From Evernia prunastri (Eukaryota; Ascomycota; Lecanoromycetes; Lecanorales; Parmeliaceae): a stretch of 64,000 bases of DNA. The DNA is taken from assembly GCA_003184365.1 (NCBI GenBank), contig NKYR01000002.1, positions 186,976 through 250,975 on the forward strand, in the 5' to 3' direction. The position numbers and the translations under genes were made by a program. Numbering within the stretch: position 1 is the stretch's first letter; every line of letters starts with the position of its first letter. The notes beneath the pieces were generated by a model. The model had not been told where the DNA came from. It made no database searches and worked only from the letters and a program-made list of their open reading frames with translations. Below, one piece after another: positions 21,561 to 34,050 of the stretch.

Positions 21561-23493
21561 TCAAAGTCCGAATCCGCGTGGTGGGCCAGTCGCTCCACTG
21601 TCGGATGAGTTGTCTCCCTCAATGGTCTGCTTCCAATACTCCGGGAGACAAACGCAGACGAGCTAATGAGATGTCAGCTGGGGGCCAAAGGACTGCCATT
21701 GTTCACTGCTTACTGGGAATGCCTTCAGCTCTCCGCTCGGCGGTGGAGAATCTCCCCTCCCTGATCCATTCGAGACACCACTATCTCTTTGAACCTTGTG
21801 CTTGCCATCGTAGTCCTCCGCTCGGTCTTTGATCCGGACACCAGTCGCCCAACCATCATCCCAGATGCCAACTACCTTGAGCATGTCACCTCTTTCAAGC
21901 TCAAATTCATCTCCAGCGCGCGGTGTGTAAGCCCAAAGGGTGGCAACTTTGTCGTTGGGACGGATTTCGTCTTCCGAATAGTAGTCCTTGAAGAAGGGAA
22001 GTTGCTCTGATTGTCCGCTGGCGACGCCCTCCGGAGATGAGATTTGCCCCTCGGTGTTCGGAGAGCTTGGATCATCCATCGCCCCCAGGACCGATTGACT
22101 CGACAATGAACCGTTCCTTTTACTTGTAATTGGTGGACCAAATCCCCTTCGAGACTCTGAGGTTTCACCGAACGGTTCAGATTCGGATGTATCTCCATAG
22201 CGTCTGTGGCTACCCTCCGCAACACCGCCAATCACTGGGTTTCCATATGATGGTGAGTCACTAGTATTTCCTTCTAATGCAGACATCCGGGCAACGCGTC
22301 CTCCGGACTGTGGGCCATATTCTGGTGGAAGCGCTTGGCTTGCGGGCTGTGGGGAAAAGACCATACCGGATCCACCTGTCCGCTGAGGTGTTGGTTGGTT
22401 GAAGATGGTGGTTTGGCTTCCTCTTCGACGCCGGCGAAAGAATACGCAGCATAGCAAGAGTAAGCCCGCTAGCAAAGCTGCCCCGATGACGGAGCCAATC
22501 ACGATTCCAGCGATTGCACCTTTTGAAAGACCTGAATTATGATGGCCAGTACCACTTGCTGCACCACTGCTTGTAGAGGCTGATGGAGTAATGCTTGATG
22601 TTGAGGATGGGAAAAGTGGGGGCATCGAGGTAAATGTTGGTAGCGTGACACCAGGACATCTGCTGTTGACGTTCGCTCCTTCGCAGCACGTATCTGTAGC
22701 ATTTGGAGAGCTAGTCGCGCAATAGCTGCAAAGGCCTTGAAGGTTCGTCGAAAAGCCACAATCGTTGGGCTCATTCTGTTCGCCAGTTATACAAGTCCCG
22801 CTCAAAGAGTTGCTCGGAAGGGCGCAGTTCGTAAAGTCTGCCCGTATCTGGTCCAAGTAGCCCGATCGAGGACTGCTGCAGAGCTGACTGTTGACTGCAA
22901 TTTCCTCCTCACTGGTTGCTTGTCGGGCCTGTAAAGTATTAGCAATGGCTTGTGTACAAAGGCATGAACACTGACGCAGGACTCTGCACAAAGTGGGGCC
23001 GAATCGGCAGTGGAAAGAGCACAGGGTTTTATCGAGTTCTGCACAATAGCATTACATATTACACTAGTCGTATATCGTGCGTAAAGGTTGGTTGTGTTCG
23101 TCAAGTTGACATTGCCACAACCCAGCAATAGCTGGTATCTAGAACGCCTGATCAGCCATATCCTTCGAGGTCCTTCCCAAGCATCCAATGTACTTCTCTT
23201 GAACGTAGCTGGAATTAACGTATTGGCTCAATTGGGTATCGAACTGTTGTGTACTCGAAACGAATGCAAGGAAAGGGCTATCACGAGTCAGCTTCTGCGG
23301 ATCAGAAATTGGAGATGCCATAGCGATGGAATGCTTACTACAGCGAGGAGAGGGTCGAGTCGGTGGAAAACGAGGACGTGTTGAAAGCCGGGCATTGCGT
23401 TGAGCCGGTTAAAGGGATACAGCTCTGCGCTGCTGTGGCGGGGATCAACCATGCGACGGCAGTGAGGAGAGCTGTCGAGGCGAGCTGGGCCAT
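21561..23493 (-). CDS. Fus1-like single-pass membrane protein with cytosolic SH3 domain
   Basis: A plasma-membrane protein related to the family that includes yeast Fus1. The first exon starts at 23493 with a signal peptide (MAQLASTALLTAVAWLIPATA) followed by the secreted Cys-rich region (SCIPLTG, CPAFN). Further exons give the conserved ectodomain words LTNTTNLYARYTTSVICNA, IRADFTNCALP and NEPNDCGFSTNLQGLCSYC. A Ser/Thr-rich stalk leads to a transmembrane helix starting at GAIAGIVIGSVIGAALLAG and a basic RRRRR stop-transfer. The C-terminal SH3 domain contains ATLWAYTPRAGDEFELERGD and WDDGWATG. A last short exon, after an intron at about 21707-21656, supplies VCVCLPEYW and the stop. Four or so introns are needed; the first two junctions are approximate. 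SH3 partners are unknown here. It is divergent from the prolyl-tRNA synthetase gene. Confidence 0.85.
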
Positions 23494-23863
23494 CTCCTTT
23501 GCCTTGGCTTTCCCACCGCGCGATCTGAAAATTAACGAAGGCTTTCAGAACGCGCAATGGTTTGGAGAGGAGCTTCAAGCGCCCGGGCATCAACGCCCAA
23601 CGCTCCTGGCTGCTAGGGGGATATCGAATTCGGTAGGCTAATCTTAGAGCTGCATGTTACCGAAAGCTTATCCCTATCCCTGTATCATTGTACCTCATCT
23701 GAGACCGTCACAATATACATATTCTGACTCGCACGGAATATAAGTACCATTGACTCAATACAAGATAGTCTTTGCTGAGCTAAGGTAGTCATATGTGAGT
23801 CATATCTCTTTGTAGAATTGTAATCCAATCTTTCATCCTGATTACTTCCATCTCAGACACAAC

Positions 23864-26136
23864 ATGGACGAGCAAATCGCAGATCAAACGGCTGCCATCA
23901 ATATGGGGCAAGTCGAAGAACCAAGTAAAAATGCGCTCAAGAAGGCAAATAAACAAAAGAAACTTGCAGAAGAAAAGGCGAATAAGTCGGCCACCAACAC
24001 TACCAAAGAAGCTGCCAGATCCGAAGCCAAGAAAGCAGTCAACAAAGCTCCCAAAAAGAAGATCGAAGGGGCTGCTTTGATCGGGTACGTCGTTCATCCA
24101 GCCTGTCGAAAAGGTTTCGCTGATCAAAGAACGACTAGCATTGACATAGCGAAGGAAGAGGACTTCTCAGGCTGGTATAAAACCCGCGTTCGAGATTACA
24201 ATCCATTTGCTGAACATTACAGGTATCAGCAAGCCCTGACCAAGGTATGAAGTCTGGGAAGACAATTCGCTATTCCGTTGCAAGAATGCTCTGGGCAGTC
24301 GGAAGCATTGCAATGTTTGCAGACTCGCTGTTTGACCTCGGAGAGGAAGTATTGACTTCGAATTTTCCAAGGGCGATTTTCTCGACTATTATGATGTCTC
24401 GGGCTGCTACATCCTCAAGGTTTGCGGAATCATTTCTCCTTTTATGGGCGCTTGTTGACAGCTTCAAGCCTGCATCTTGGTTTATCTGGGAGCAGATCCG
24501 TGACTGGTTTGACATTAGGATCAAGAACATCGGAGTCAGAAACTGTGCGTTTCCCCTGTTCGTATCAGAAGAAGTCCTGCAAAGAGAAAAAGCCCATATC
24601 GAAGGGTTTGCAGCAGAAGTCGCATGGGTGACACATGCGTAAGCACACGAAATTTGTAACGGCTAGCTTTGTCTTGCTGATTCGTTGACAGTGGCTCTGC
24701 AAAGCTTGACAAGAAGATTGCAATACGTCCAACATCAGAGACTGTCATGTATCCATACTACGCAAAGTGGATCCGGAGCCATCGAGACCTTCCTCTCCGC
24801 CTGAATCAGTGGAACTCAGTGGTTCGTTGTAAGTGTTGCTCATACCCTCAAAGAAAGTGCAATGCTAATCTGAAAAATCTCAGGGGAATTCAAGAACCCA
24901 ACGCCCTTCCTAAGGACAAGAGAGTTCCACTGGCAGGAAGGCCATACGGCTTACCTGAAGCAAGACGACGCAGGTAAAGAAGTTCTACAGATCCTGGAAT
25001 TCTATGCTGGAGTCTACGAAGAACTACTTGCTGTTCCAGTGATTCGAGGTCGGAAGACTGACAAAGAGAAGTTTGCTGGTAGGTGTAGCTAACTCTCAAT
25101 TCTCAGCATCGATGAATCGCGCTGACACGGAGAACAGGTGGAGACTACACTACTACGGTCGAGGGCTACATTGCTGCCACTGGACGAGGGATCCAAGGAG
25201 GCACAAGCCATCATCTTGGACAAAACTTTAGCAAGATGTTTGGCATCTCGGTCGAGGAACCCTTGGCCAAAGAAGGCGAGAAAAAAGATGCCATCAATGT
25301 CTTCCAGAACTCATGGGGTCTGAGTACGAGAACGATCGGTGTCATGGTCATGACTCACGGAGACAACCGTGGTCTCATTGTTCCACCCCGCGTCTCTGAG
25401 ATTCAGGTTGTCATCGTTCCTGTAGGCATCACAGCAAAGTCTACCGAGGACGAAAGAATATCTTTGCACAAGCAGGTCGACGCGCTGGAGGAGGTTTTGA
25501 AAGCAGAGGACATCAGAGCCGAGGCGGATAAGCGAGAGGGGTACTCTCCAGGCTGGAAGTTCAACGACTGGGAGATGAAAGGTGTGCCCCTGCGCCTCGA
25601 GTTCGGTCCAAAAGACTCGGCAGCTCATTGCGTCACCACTTCCCGCCGCGACGTCGAAGGCAGTGACGGCAAGGGTACGATCCAGATCACAGAGCTTGCT
25701 GCGGGGGTCAAATCTCTGTTGGAGTCTATTCAGAAGGATCTCTACAGCCGGGCGGACAAGGTGTACAAAGACCACACCAAGACGATCACATCTTGGGACG
25801 ATTTCGTGCCAGCGCTGAACGAGAAGAACGTCTGCCTCATTCCTCATTGCCTGACGGAGAAGTGCGAGGACGAGATCAAGGAGATGAGCGCGAGGACGGA
25901 CAGCGATGAGGTCGTGGATGAGAAGGCTCCGGCTATGGGGGTATGTACATTTTTCGAAACCAACGGGGAAATTTACTTTGCGAGAAAGATTGCTGACTTT
26001 GAAAAACTTATAGGCTAAATCTTTGTGTATTCCGTTCGATCAGCCAGAGGGAATTGTGAAGGGGGAAACGAAGTGTACGAATCCCAACTGCAAGAACTTG
26101 GCGGAAAGCTTCTGTCTGTTTGGGAGAAGTTACTGA
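23864..26136 (+). CDS. Prolyl-tRNA synthetase, cytoplasmic (eukaryotic/archaeal type, class II)
   Basis: Charges tRNA-Pro with proline for cytosolic translation. A Lys-rich N-terminal extension (residues 20-70) precedes the catalytic core, which begins with IDIAKEEDFSGWY after a phase-2 intron. GDFLDYYDVSGCYILK and PASWFIWEQI follow in separate short exons. Class II motif 2 is RTREFHWQEGH, and motif 3 is GLSTRTIGVMVMTHGDNRGL. The anticodon-binding domain includes VSEIQVVIVPVG. The C-terminal zinc domain contains the Cys pair CTNPNCK and ends in FCLFGRSY, the eukaryote-specific terminal tyrosine. At least seven introns are needed, including one just before the last exon (about 25941-26012). 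Everything expected is present. It converges with the CCT1 gene, with 181 nt between the stops. Confidence 0.93.
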
Positions 26137-26317
26137 ATGACTGCTGCTACGCTTGGGCGGTTTCCTTGAGCATCCTGTACTCTAGCTAGTGTTCGATTTC
26201 GACTTGAGAATGTGTTGACAGTAGCAGACCTCACAAGTACCATGATTTATGTCAGAGACGGGGTGTCTCCGAAGAGACCAACCCTGATATTCACTGCTAT
26301 CTACTATCTGCTGAACT

Positions 26318-28257
26318 CTAATGACCGTGCCCATCGTCCCCACCCCCTCTCTGTTCTGGATCCAGCTTGATAAGCGTATCTATCCTCATGACCGCAATAC
26401 ATGCCTCCACTGCACTTTTCAACTGCTTCACCTTGCTCATACTTGGCTCCAACACGCCCGCCTTGATTTGATCCACCACTTTGCCCCTCGTCAGATCCAA
26501 CCCGTAATTCTTGTAGTTCTTGCGCTTCGCCGTCGCTTTTTCCTCCGCGCTCGGAGACTTTGAGCCTTTGGAGGGTGAGGCGGGAGGGGCGGGGGTGTCT
26601 TGTACGCGTTGGGAGGTGGCGTGCAAGGAGCGCAGCTGCGCAACGAGGTCGGAGGAGTCTTTGGCGGCGTTCACGGCGAGGGTGCGGGGGATGATGAGGA
26701 GGGATTGGGCGAATTCGCCAATGGCGAGCTGTTCTCTCGAACCGACCGTGACGGCGAATTCTTCCAGGTAGATGTGTAGCGCTGTCTCCACAGCGCCGCC
26801 TCCGGGTACTATGCTGCCGCTTTCGAGCGTGCGCTTCACAGCGGAGAGGGAATCGTGCACTGAGCGCTCCATCTCGTCCAGTTGGTAGTCATTCGAGCCA
26901 CGCAGGATGATCGAGGCAGATGTGTGCACTTTCGTACCCTTGACGAGTATACACTCGTCATCTGAGATGCGCTCTTGCACCACCTCTTCTGCGTGCCCCA
27001 GGGAAGCGGCTTCGAACTTCTCGTCACCATTGAGGTCCGAGAGGGAGGAGACAAGCGTGGCTCCCGTGGCTTTTGCTATTCTCCGCAGGTCTTCTTTCTT
27101 GCATCGCCGCACAGCCATCGCGCCTTTCTCAATGAACTGTTTGAGGACTAGGTCATCAATACCTTTCGTGGTCAGGACGACATTGGCACCAGCTTTGAGT
27201 ATCATCTCGACGCGCTCCATGACCATGCCGGCTTCGCGTTTACGGATTTGCTCCAGCTGTTGCGGATCGTCAATTGTGATGTGGACGCCGAGCTTCATAC
27301 GCTCTTTCTGCAGGTTCATGTCCAGGCACGCGATCTTGGCATCTTTTATTCGTGTCTTCATGGCTTGCGAGGCGACAGTGCAATTCAAAGCGTACCCTTT
27401 AACGAGCACTGACTCTGTAGAGCTCTTTCCATGGGCTTTGAGGACGTTCACTGCTTTGACTGGGTATTTGGTTTCATTGCGATTATTCGTTGATTTAACG
27501 GATTGCATGGCGTCCACCACCATGTCTGAGAAGAACTCTGAATCTGAGCCGATGATCTTGCTTGACATCGAAGTCTTTGCTATGTTGATGAGGGATTCCC
27601 TGCCTAGGTTTTCGACCTTGGTACTTATGTTCTCATTCATGTACTTCACCGCTTCTCGAAGTGCCAGCCGGTAGCCTGTTATGATTGTGGTTGGATGTAT
27701 TCGGTTCTTCATGAGTTCATTTGCTCGCCGTAGGAGTTCCGCAGCTATTATGACTACTGAAGTCGTTCCATCGCCAACCTAATGGTAATCAGCAAGCGAT
27801 GCATGCCGTAGGCCTCAGACTATTTACCTCCTTGTCCTGCTGCTGTGCTAAGTCCACCAATATCTTTCCTGCAGGGTGCTCCACATCAAGAAGGCTCAAA
27901 ATAGTTGCACCGTCGTTGGTCACTGTGACGTCCTAGCATCGCTCAGCGTGGGATACTTGCATGAGGTTGTCCAAAACCCACTCCGATATCGTCCACCATC
28001 ATTTTATCGAGTCCAGAAGGACCAAACGAACTCTTTACAACATTGGCAATAGCTTGTGTAGCAAGAACTATATGGTTAGAGCCTATTGAATTTTCTCCTG
28101 GGAGCTTGCCTACCATTCTGGTCTCGAATATCTGCACCACTGATCTTTGTTCCACCGAGAACTGATAATTGTGTCAGTCGCTGTAGCCCTCCGGCAAGCT
28201 AGACCCTTACTCACAAAGAGTACCCGCATTTCTAGGTTGCTCAAACATTCCTGCCAT
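26318..28257 (-). CDS. TCP1: T-complex protein 1 subunit alpha (chaperonin CCT1)
   Basis: ATP-dependent group II chaperonin subunit; eight different paralogues form the cytosolic ring that folds actin and tubulin. The first exon starts at 28257 (MAGMFEQPRNAG). Short exons give FLGGTKISGADIRDQN and VLATQAIANVVKSSFGPSGL, then DVTVTNDGATILSLL and the ATP-binding GDGTTSVV. The long last exon (from about 27779) carries the apical and equatorial domains, with KGIDDL, GSIVPGGGAVE and the alpha-subunit ending around RIDTLIKLDPEQ. A polar insertion of about 35 residues (PAPPASPSKGSKSPS) interrupts the usual sequence before the conserved YGLDL region. It shares a 373-bp upstream region with VPS15. Confidence 0.95.
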
Positions 28258-28630
28258 TTTACTATTATCCACTCAAATGAGGAAAATCGAAGGTAGACAA
28301 GGTGAAACTACAAGAAGTCCACTGAGGATACTTTTTTGATAGGGCTGGAAGCGGGACGCGACGCGCTTAGTGTAGCTGATGCCGGTGGCCTGAACGGTCA
28401 CGCCGACATGCCCGAAGATTCAAGGACAAGCTAGGATACTTTTCAGGTGACCACCACATCCGTAGTATCGAATGAAGCTCCTGTCGTCAACGCTACAATT
28501 GCAACATCTCCCATGATGCTCGTTCGAGCTTTAAGGTCCCTGCGATGAGCTATCGCAAAGCCGGAATCACAATGCAGAGGAAGCTGCCTGTACTTCCACT
28601 CCATAGGTGACTCAGGATAGATTTTCGAAT
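28258..28630. promoter_or_regulatory. Divergent promoter region of CCT1 and VPS15
   Basis: These 373 nt separate two head-to-head conserved genes and must contain both start regions. No TATA box is obvious. The sequence near 28340-28370 is rich in CpG (GACGCGACGCGC). Confidence 0.5.
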
Positions 28631-31600
28631 ATGGGTCAGACATTCTCGCTGGCGACCCTTTCAGCGGGTTCCGCCGGGATCGATGTGCCAGAGTTATCAG
28701 ATCTTTCTTATGAAAAGTCGCTGGGAACGGCGAGATTCATGAAGAGCATCCGAGCCAGGCATCAACATGGTTTGGTGGTTGTCAAGCTGGTCATGAAACC
28801 TTTCCCCCAGCTCGATCTCAGCCAGTATGTGAGAGCTATTCGGTGTGAGTAGGTGGCTCTGCATTGGTCTTGAAAAGGCACGCCTTGCTGATATGGGTCT
28901 GCAGCAGAACGTGAAACCCTCAACGACGTTCCAAACGCGCTCGGTTACCAGCGTGCTTTTGAGACAAGTACGAATGGGTATCTGGTTCGACAGTACTTCT
29001 ATAGCTCCTTATACGACCGTATGAGGTGAGTTCGATCCGTCCACTTGCCAATCAAATTCTAAGAAAAATAGTACACGTCCATTCCTGGAGGACATCGAGA
29101 AGAAATGGCTTGCCTATCAGCTTCTTTGCGCCTTAAGAGACTGTCACGCTCGCAATGTCTACCACGGGGATATCAAGACAGAGAACGTTCTGGTCACTTC
29201 GTGGAACTGGCTATACCTGACGGACTTCTCTTCCTCATTCAAGAAAACATATCTCCCTGAGGACAACCCTGCAGATTTCTCCTACTACTTTGATACGTCA
29301 GGAAGGAGGACATGCTACCTTGCTCCAGAACGCTTTCTTGGGGCCGATGACAAAGATGATGGCAGGGGGGTCACATGGGCTATGGACGTCTTCAGTGTCG
29401 GATGTGTAATTGCAGAATTATTCCTTGAAGCTCCCATATTTTCTTTGAGCCAACTCTACAAATACAGAAAAGGGGAATATGACCCGAATTTCAATCATCT
29501 CGGCAAGATCCAGGACCAAGAGGTGCGTGAGCTGGTCAGCCATATGATACAACTTGAGCCTGAGTCAAGGTTTTCCGCCGAGGAGTACCTCAATTTCTGG
29601 CGGCGCAAAGCCTTTCCTGAGTATTTCTATAGCTTTCTTCATCAATACATGGGATTAATCACGGATCCTTCATCGGGTCGTGCGCCAGTCCTACCAGAAA
29701 CCGCAAACTTTGGTGAAGCGGATGACAGAATCGACAGAGTATACTACGACTTTGACAAGATCTCGTATTTCCTCGGCTACGAGAATGACAAGACTCAAGT
29801 CCATAATGCCAGATCGGATTCACAAGCCTCCTCGGAAAAACTCATTCCTATCCAGGTAGACATACCGAACAATAGACACGAAGCTACTACAATGGAAAGA
29901 TGCCCTGTCGATGATGGATCTCTTATTTTCCTTACGCTCGTGGTTTCCTCTCTAAGAAATACTGCGAGATCTACTGCTAGGGTTCGCGCTTGTGATCTTA
30001 TGCTGGCCTTTGCTGAGAGGATCACTGACGAGGCGAAACTTGATCGGGTACTCCCTTATGTGGTAGCAATGCTGAACGATCGGGCCGATATTGTCAAGGT
30101 CGCGGCCATTCGGACCGTGGCTCAATTGGTCAGAAACCCTTTCCCCATTGAACGCAGAGCTGACTTTCTCTAGCTATCTATGATCACAGTCGTATCACCC
30201 GTCAATGCCTACGTGTTCACAGAGTATGTTCGTCCTCGACTACAACAATTCATTGCCGGTGGCAGCAACAAGGCAAGTCCAATAATTCGTGCGACTTACG
30301 CTTCTTGCCTCGCTACATTGGCGCACGCCTCGTCCAGCATCCTGGACATGTTACAAGCTCTTCGCGCAGATGGTTCCGTTCCTACCGTCGATCCAGAAGC
30401 CGAAGACAGCGTAGCCACAAACATGACTTATCAAAACTCATTTGATGTGGCACGGCTGGACTTGTTAGAACACTTTGAGGCACACACGAAGGCTCTATTA
30501 ACAGACAATGACGCATCAGTCAGGCGCGCGTTTCTAGGTTCCGTGTCAAGTCTCTGCGTCTTCTTTGGTAGCTCAAAAGCCAATGACGTGATCCTCAGCC
30601 ATCTAAATACATACTTGAACGACAAAGACTGGATCTTGAAGTGCGCCTTCTTCCGCACGATTGTTGGAGTCGCCACCTTTGTTGGTGGCACAAGCCTTGA
30701 GGAATTCATCTTGCCTCTCATGATACAAGCACTGACTGACCCGGAAGAATTCGTGGTTGAGAAAGTGCTCTCCTCCTTTGCGAGCATGGCGGAGCTAGGG
30801 TTGTTTCAACGATCCAGGACTTGGGAGATGATAGACATAGTTGGAAGGTTCATGATGCATCCCAACATCTGGATCCGAGAAGCGGCCGCCCATTTCATTT
30901 CGTCCTCAACACGATATCTTTCCATAGCAGATCTCCATTGCATTGTCTCTCCACTCATACAGCCATATCTCAAATCATCAATTACCGACTTCTCCGAGGT
31001 CAACGTACTTGACAATCTTAGAAGACCCTTGCTGCGACCTATTCTCGAGATGGCTATAAGTTGGGCCTTAAAGGCTGAGGGTGGCCTCTTTTGGAAGCCT
31101 GTCCACCAGCAAAGGACCTTCTCTTTCGGAACCCCCGATAACACCCTTCCTACAATATCTTCAAAAGACCTAAGACCCAGCGCTCTAGGCAAGATTGCAA
31201 AGAATAACGAGGACGAGCAGTGGATTAAGAGATTACGGAATATTGGCATGAGTACGGACGACGACTTTAAACTCCTGGCATTGAGGGAATACATCTGGCG
31301 TATTGCTCATAAGCAACCGAAAGCAGGCTCCGACAGCACTCCATCACAGCTGAACAACATTCTATTGCTCAAAGAAATGAATGTTACGCCACAGACAATA
31401 TTCTTTGAAACCCAAAAACAAAAAAGCAAGTCTCGGCGTCGAGCTTCAAATGGCGAGTACCGCACTAGCGGACCAAAGAACAAGCCAGACAGCGCACCTC
31501 ATACCATCGCGGACGCTTTGCTCGATGCGTCTGCTAGCATCGATGGTCCTCTTTCTCAGCGTAAGAAGTCGTATGCAAACGCCAGGAAGGAAAGGCTTAA

Positions 31601-33530
31601 CGGCACGCTCCAAGTACAAGGCATACCCACTGAGTCAAGAAGAAGCTCCTCCAATGTTAGTTCGCCTTTGTCAACTTCGCCACGCGGACGTCGTCAATCT
31701 CAATCGACGAATCCGACAGATAACAATGACAATGCCCCAAGCGACGGAACGCTTACGCCAACAGATTCACTTCGGGCAGGAGGTGGAACTGGTAAAAGTG
31801 GGGGCATAAAGCACAAATCCAGTGCTATCAACTTATTGAATCGGAGAGATACTTTCAAGTCCGTAGCCGAGACGAGCACGACTTCTGCGAATGTCTTTGG
31901 CAAAGTTGACGGCCCTTTCACCCGAGAGCCTTCTGAGGCCTCGTCTCATCGTAAACCAAGTTACGGCGAGGCGAAAAAAGATGCCACTAATCCAACCCGT
32001 GCTGGTCATACATATGACGGCAATGATCCCAGTGTCTTGAGACTTCTCGATTCTTTAGCATCCGAGAATTACCCGCATGACATTCACGATTTTGGGCCTA
32101 CGATTACGCCAATCAGTAGCAGGCGACATTTGATGAAGAAGGCGGATATACCAGGGTCTGACAAGCCTTGGCGACCGGAGGGAACGCTGATTGCAACCTT
32201 TGGAGAACATACAGGTCCAATCAATCGGGTCGTACCTTCGCCAGATCATGCCTTTTTCATCACAGGGTCCGATGATGGCACTGTCAAGGTCTGGGACACA
32301 ATGAGGCTTGAACGAAACCTTACCCATCGATCCCGGCAGACACACAGTCATGCGGAGGGAGCAAAAGTAAAGTGCTTGTGTTTTGTCGAAAATACTCATA
32401 CATTCGTCAGCGGTGCGACTGACGGCAGCATCAATGTCGTCAAAGTGGATTACACCCTTCTAGGTGACACTTCTAAATACGGCAGGCTTCGCAACGCCCG
32501 GGATTATCGGCTGCCTGAGGGCGAGCATGCAGTGTGGCTGGAGCACTCCAAATTGGACACACAATCGATTTTACTGTTGGCAACCAACACCTCACGAATT
32601 CTCGCTCTGGATTTGCGCAACATGAACGTGCTTTACTCGTTGAAAAACCCCGTGCACCATGGAACGCCGACTTGCTTTTGTGTAGATCATAAACACGGGT
32701 GGATGCTGATTGGAACCTCACACGGCGTGCTCGACTTGTGGGACCTTCGCTTTCGATTACGCCTGAAAGGCTGGGGGCTGGCTGGAGGCACACCAATACA
32801 CCGACTGATCATTCACCCGTTCAAGACGTATGGCCGATGTGTCTGCGTGACTGGTGGCACAGGACAAACAGATATCACAGTCTGGGACGTTGAAAAAACA
32901 GAGTGTCGAGAAGTCTTCCGTGCTGGTGTACCCAAAAACAGCGGGAAAGAAAGTCTCAAAGCCTATGAAGCCTGGAAAGTCGACGATGAAAAACCCGAAG
33001 GCATGCTGGGCCGCTTCGCCACTGCTATCGACCCTTCTGGGGGCGGTAATAGCAATCCAGACAGGGGTATCCGGGCCCTTGCCGTGGGCATCGATTCACC
33101 TGAGCCAACTTGGGAAGGCAAATACGGTTTCTTTCTCACAGGTGGCGCTGACAAGAAACTCCGCTTCTGGGATGTCACACGCGCGGATGCTTCGATGGTG
33201 ATCAGTGGGCTTGATGTCGAAGAAGACCAGCCGAAATTCACGACGACGCATCCTACCACAACCCTGACAATTAACAGTGAGCGAATATCACAGGCGGTTC
33301 CCTCGGCGCCCAATGCTGCCGCAGGAAACAAACCAGGCTCGAGTTCCGCAGGTAGTAAGAAGCCCTCGTCGCTGGATATTAAACCGCCAAGGTCTGCCAT
33401 TATCAGCAAGCACCAGCAGCAACTACTGAGAAGTCACTTGGACACGATTTTGGATGTATGCTTGCTAGAGAGGCCGGTGGGTATGACGGTTAGTGTAGAT
33501 CGGATGGGGTGCGTTTATGTATTTCAATGA
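28631..33530 (+). CDS. VPS15: Vps15, pseudokinase-HEAT-WD40 regulatory subunit of PI3-kinase Vps34
   Basis: Scaffold of the class III phosphatidylinositol 3-kinase complexes used in autophagy and endosomal sorting. Four exons (28631-28844, 28905-29025, 29072-30128, 30174-33530) give 1582 residues. I chose the start at 28631 rather than 28607 because MGQTFSLA is an N-myristoylation signal, as known for Vps15. The kinase-like domain has HGDIKTENV in place of HRDxxxxN and DFSS in place of DFG, both typical of Vps15. HEAT repeats cover about residues 450-750 (for example PVNAYVFTEYVRPRL). A long Ser/Arg-rich disordered linker follows. The C-terminal WD40 propeller begins with FGEHTGPINRVVPSPDHAFF and ends in DRMGCVYVFQ. 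The 45-nt third intron removes a stop codon that would otherwise split the gene. Confidence 0.96.
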
Positions 33531-34050
33531 TGCGCTGCGATAGGTTGGGAACTTCAAAGACGGCTTTGAGACAGGGATCGTAGCTGAGCGTTCCATTCTG
33601 TAATCAGAGCTTTCAGAGGATAATCCTCTTGAACAATCAAGCCACGCAATCCTCGCTCGTTTCACCAATTGACTCTACCCGTCCCTGATTAGAATGCACC
33701 CCGAGAGATAATCCCTCCTTCATATCAGCTATTCTCCGGCGCCGGTCCTGCTCACTTGCAACGATACAACTTGTGAGGACCCTTGAGCAGCATTTTCGTC
33801 CGGTTCATGAAGTTGGTGCCCGATTTCGGGGTCAAAGGCAAGATTGCCTACTCTAGAACCCCTGGCGAGCTCCCCTCTCTTGCCTCCGTGAAAGCATCTC
33901 CTGTCGCTGATCTGACCACCACTTCTGCCTTGTCCATCGTCTATAAGCTATCCCCCGTGGTAACTGTTTATCCTGGCGTTTGACCCTTTCACTTCCACCC
34001 ATGTATTTTCTTCTCGCTTCGCAAATCATGCTTAAGCTGAATAACCATAA
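33531..34050. other. Intergenic between two convergent gene ends
   Basis: About 520 nt between the VPS15 stop and the 3' end of the RNase III-like gene. A 66-codon open frame (33783-33983) has no features; terminator signals for both genes are expected here. Confidence 0.35.

Noticed and set aside
26907..27674. 255-codon plus-strand frame within CCT1
   Set aside because: It is antisense to a strongly conserved chaperonin exon; no independent evidence.
31381..31809. 142-codon frame within VPS15
   Set aside because: It is an alternative frame of the low-complexity VPS15 linker.
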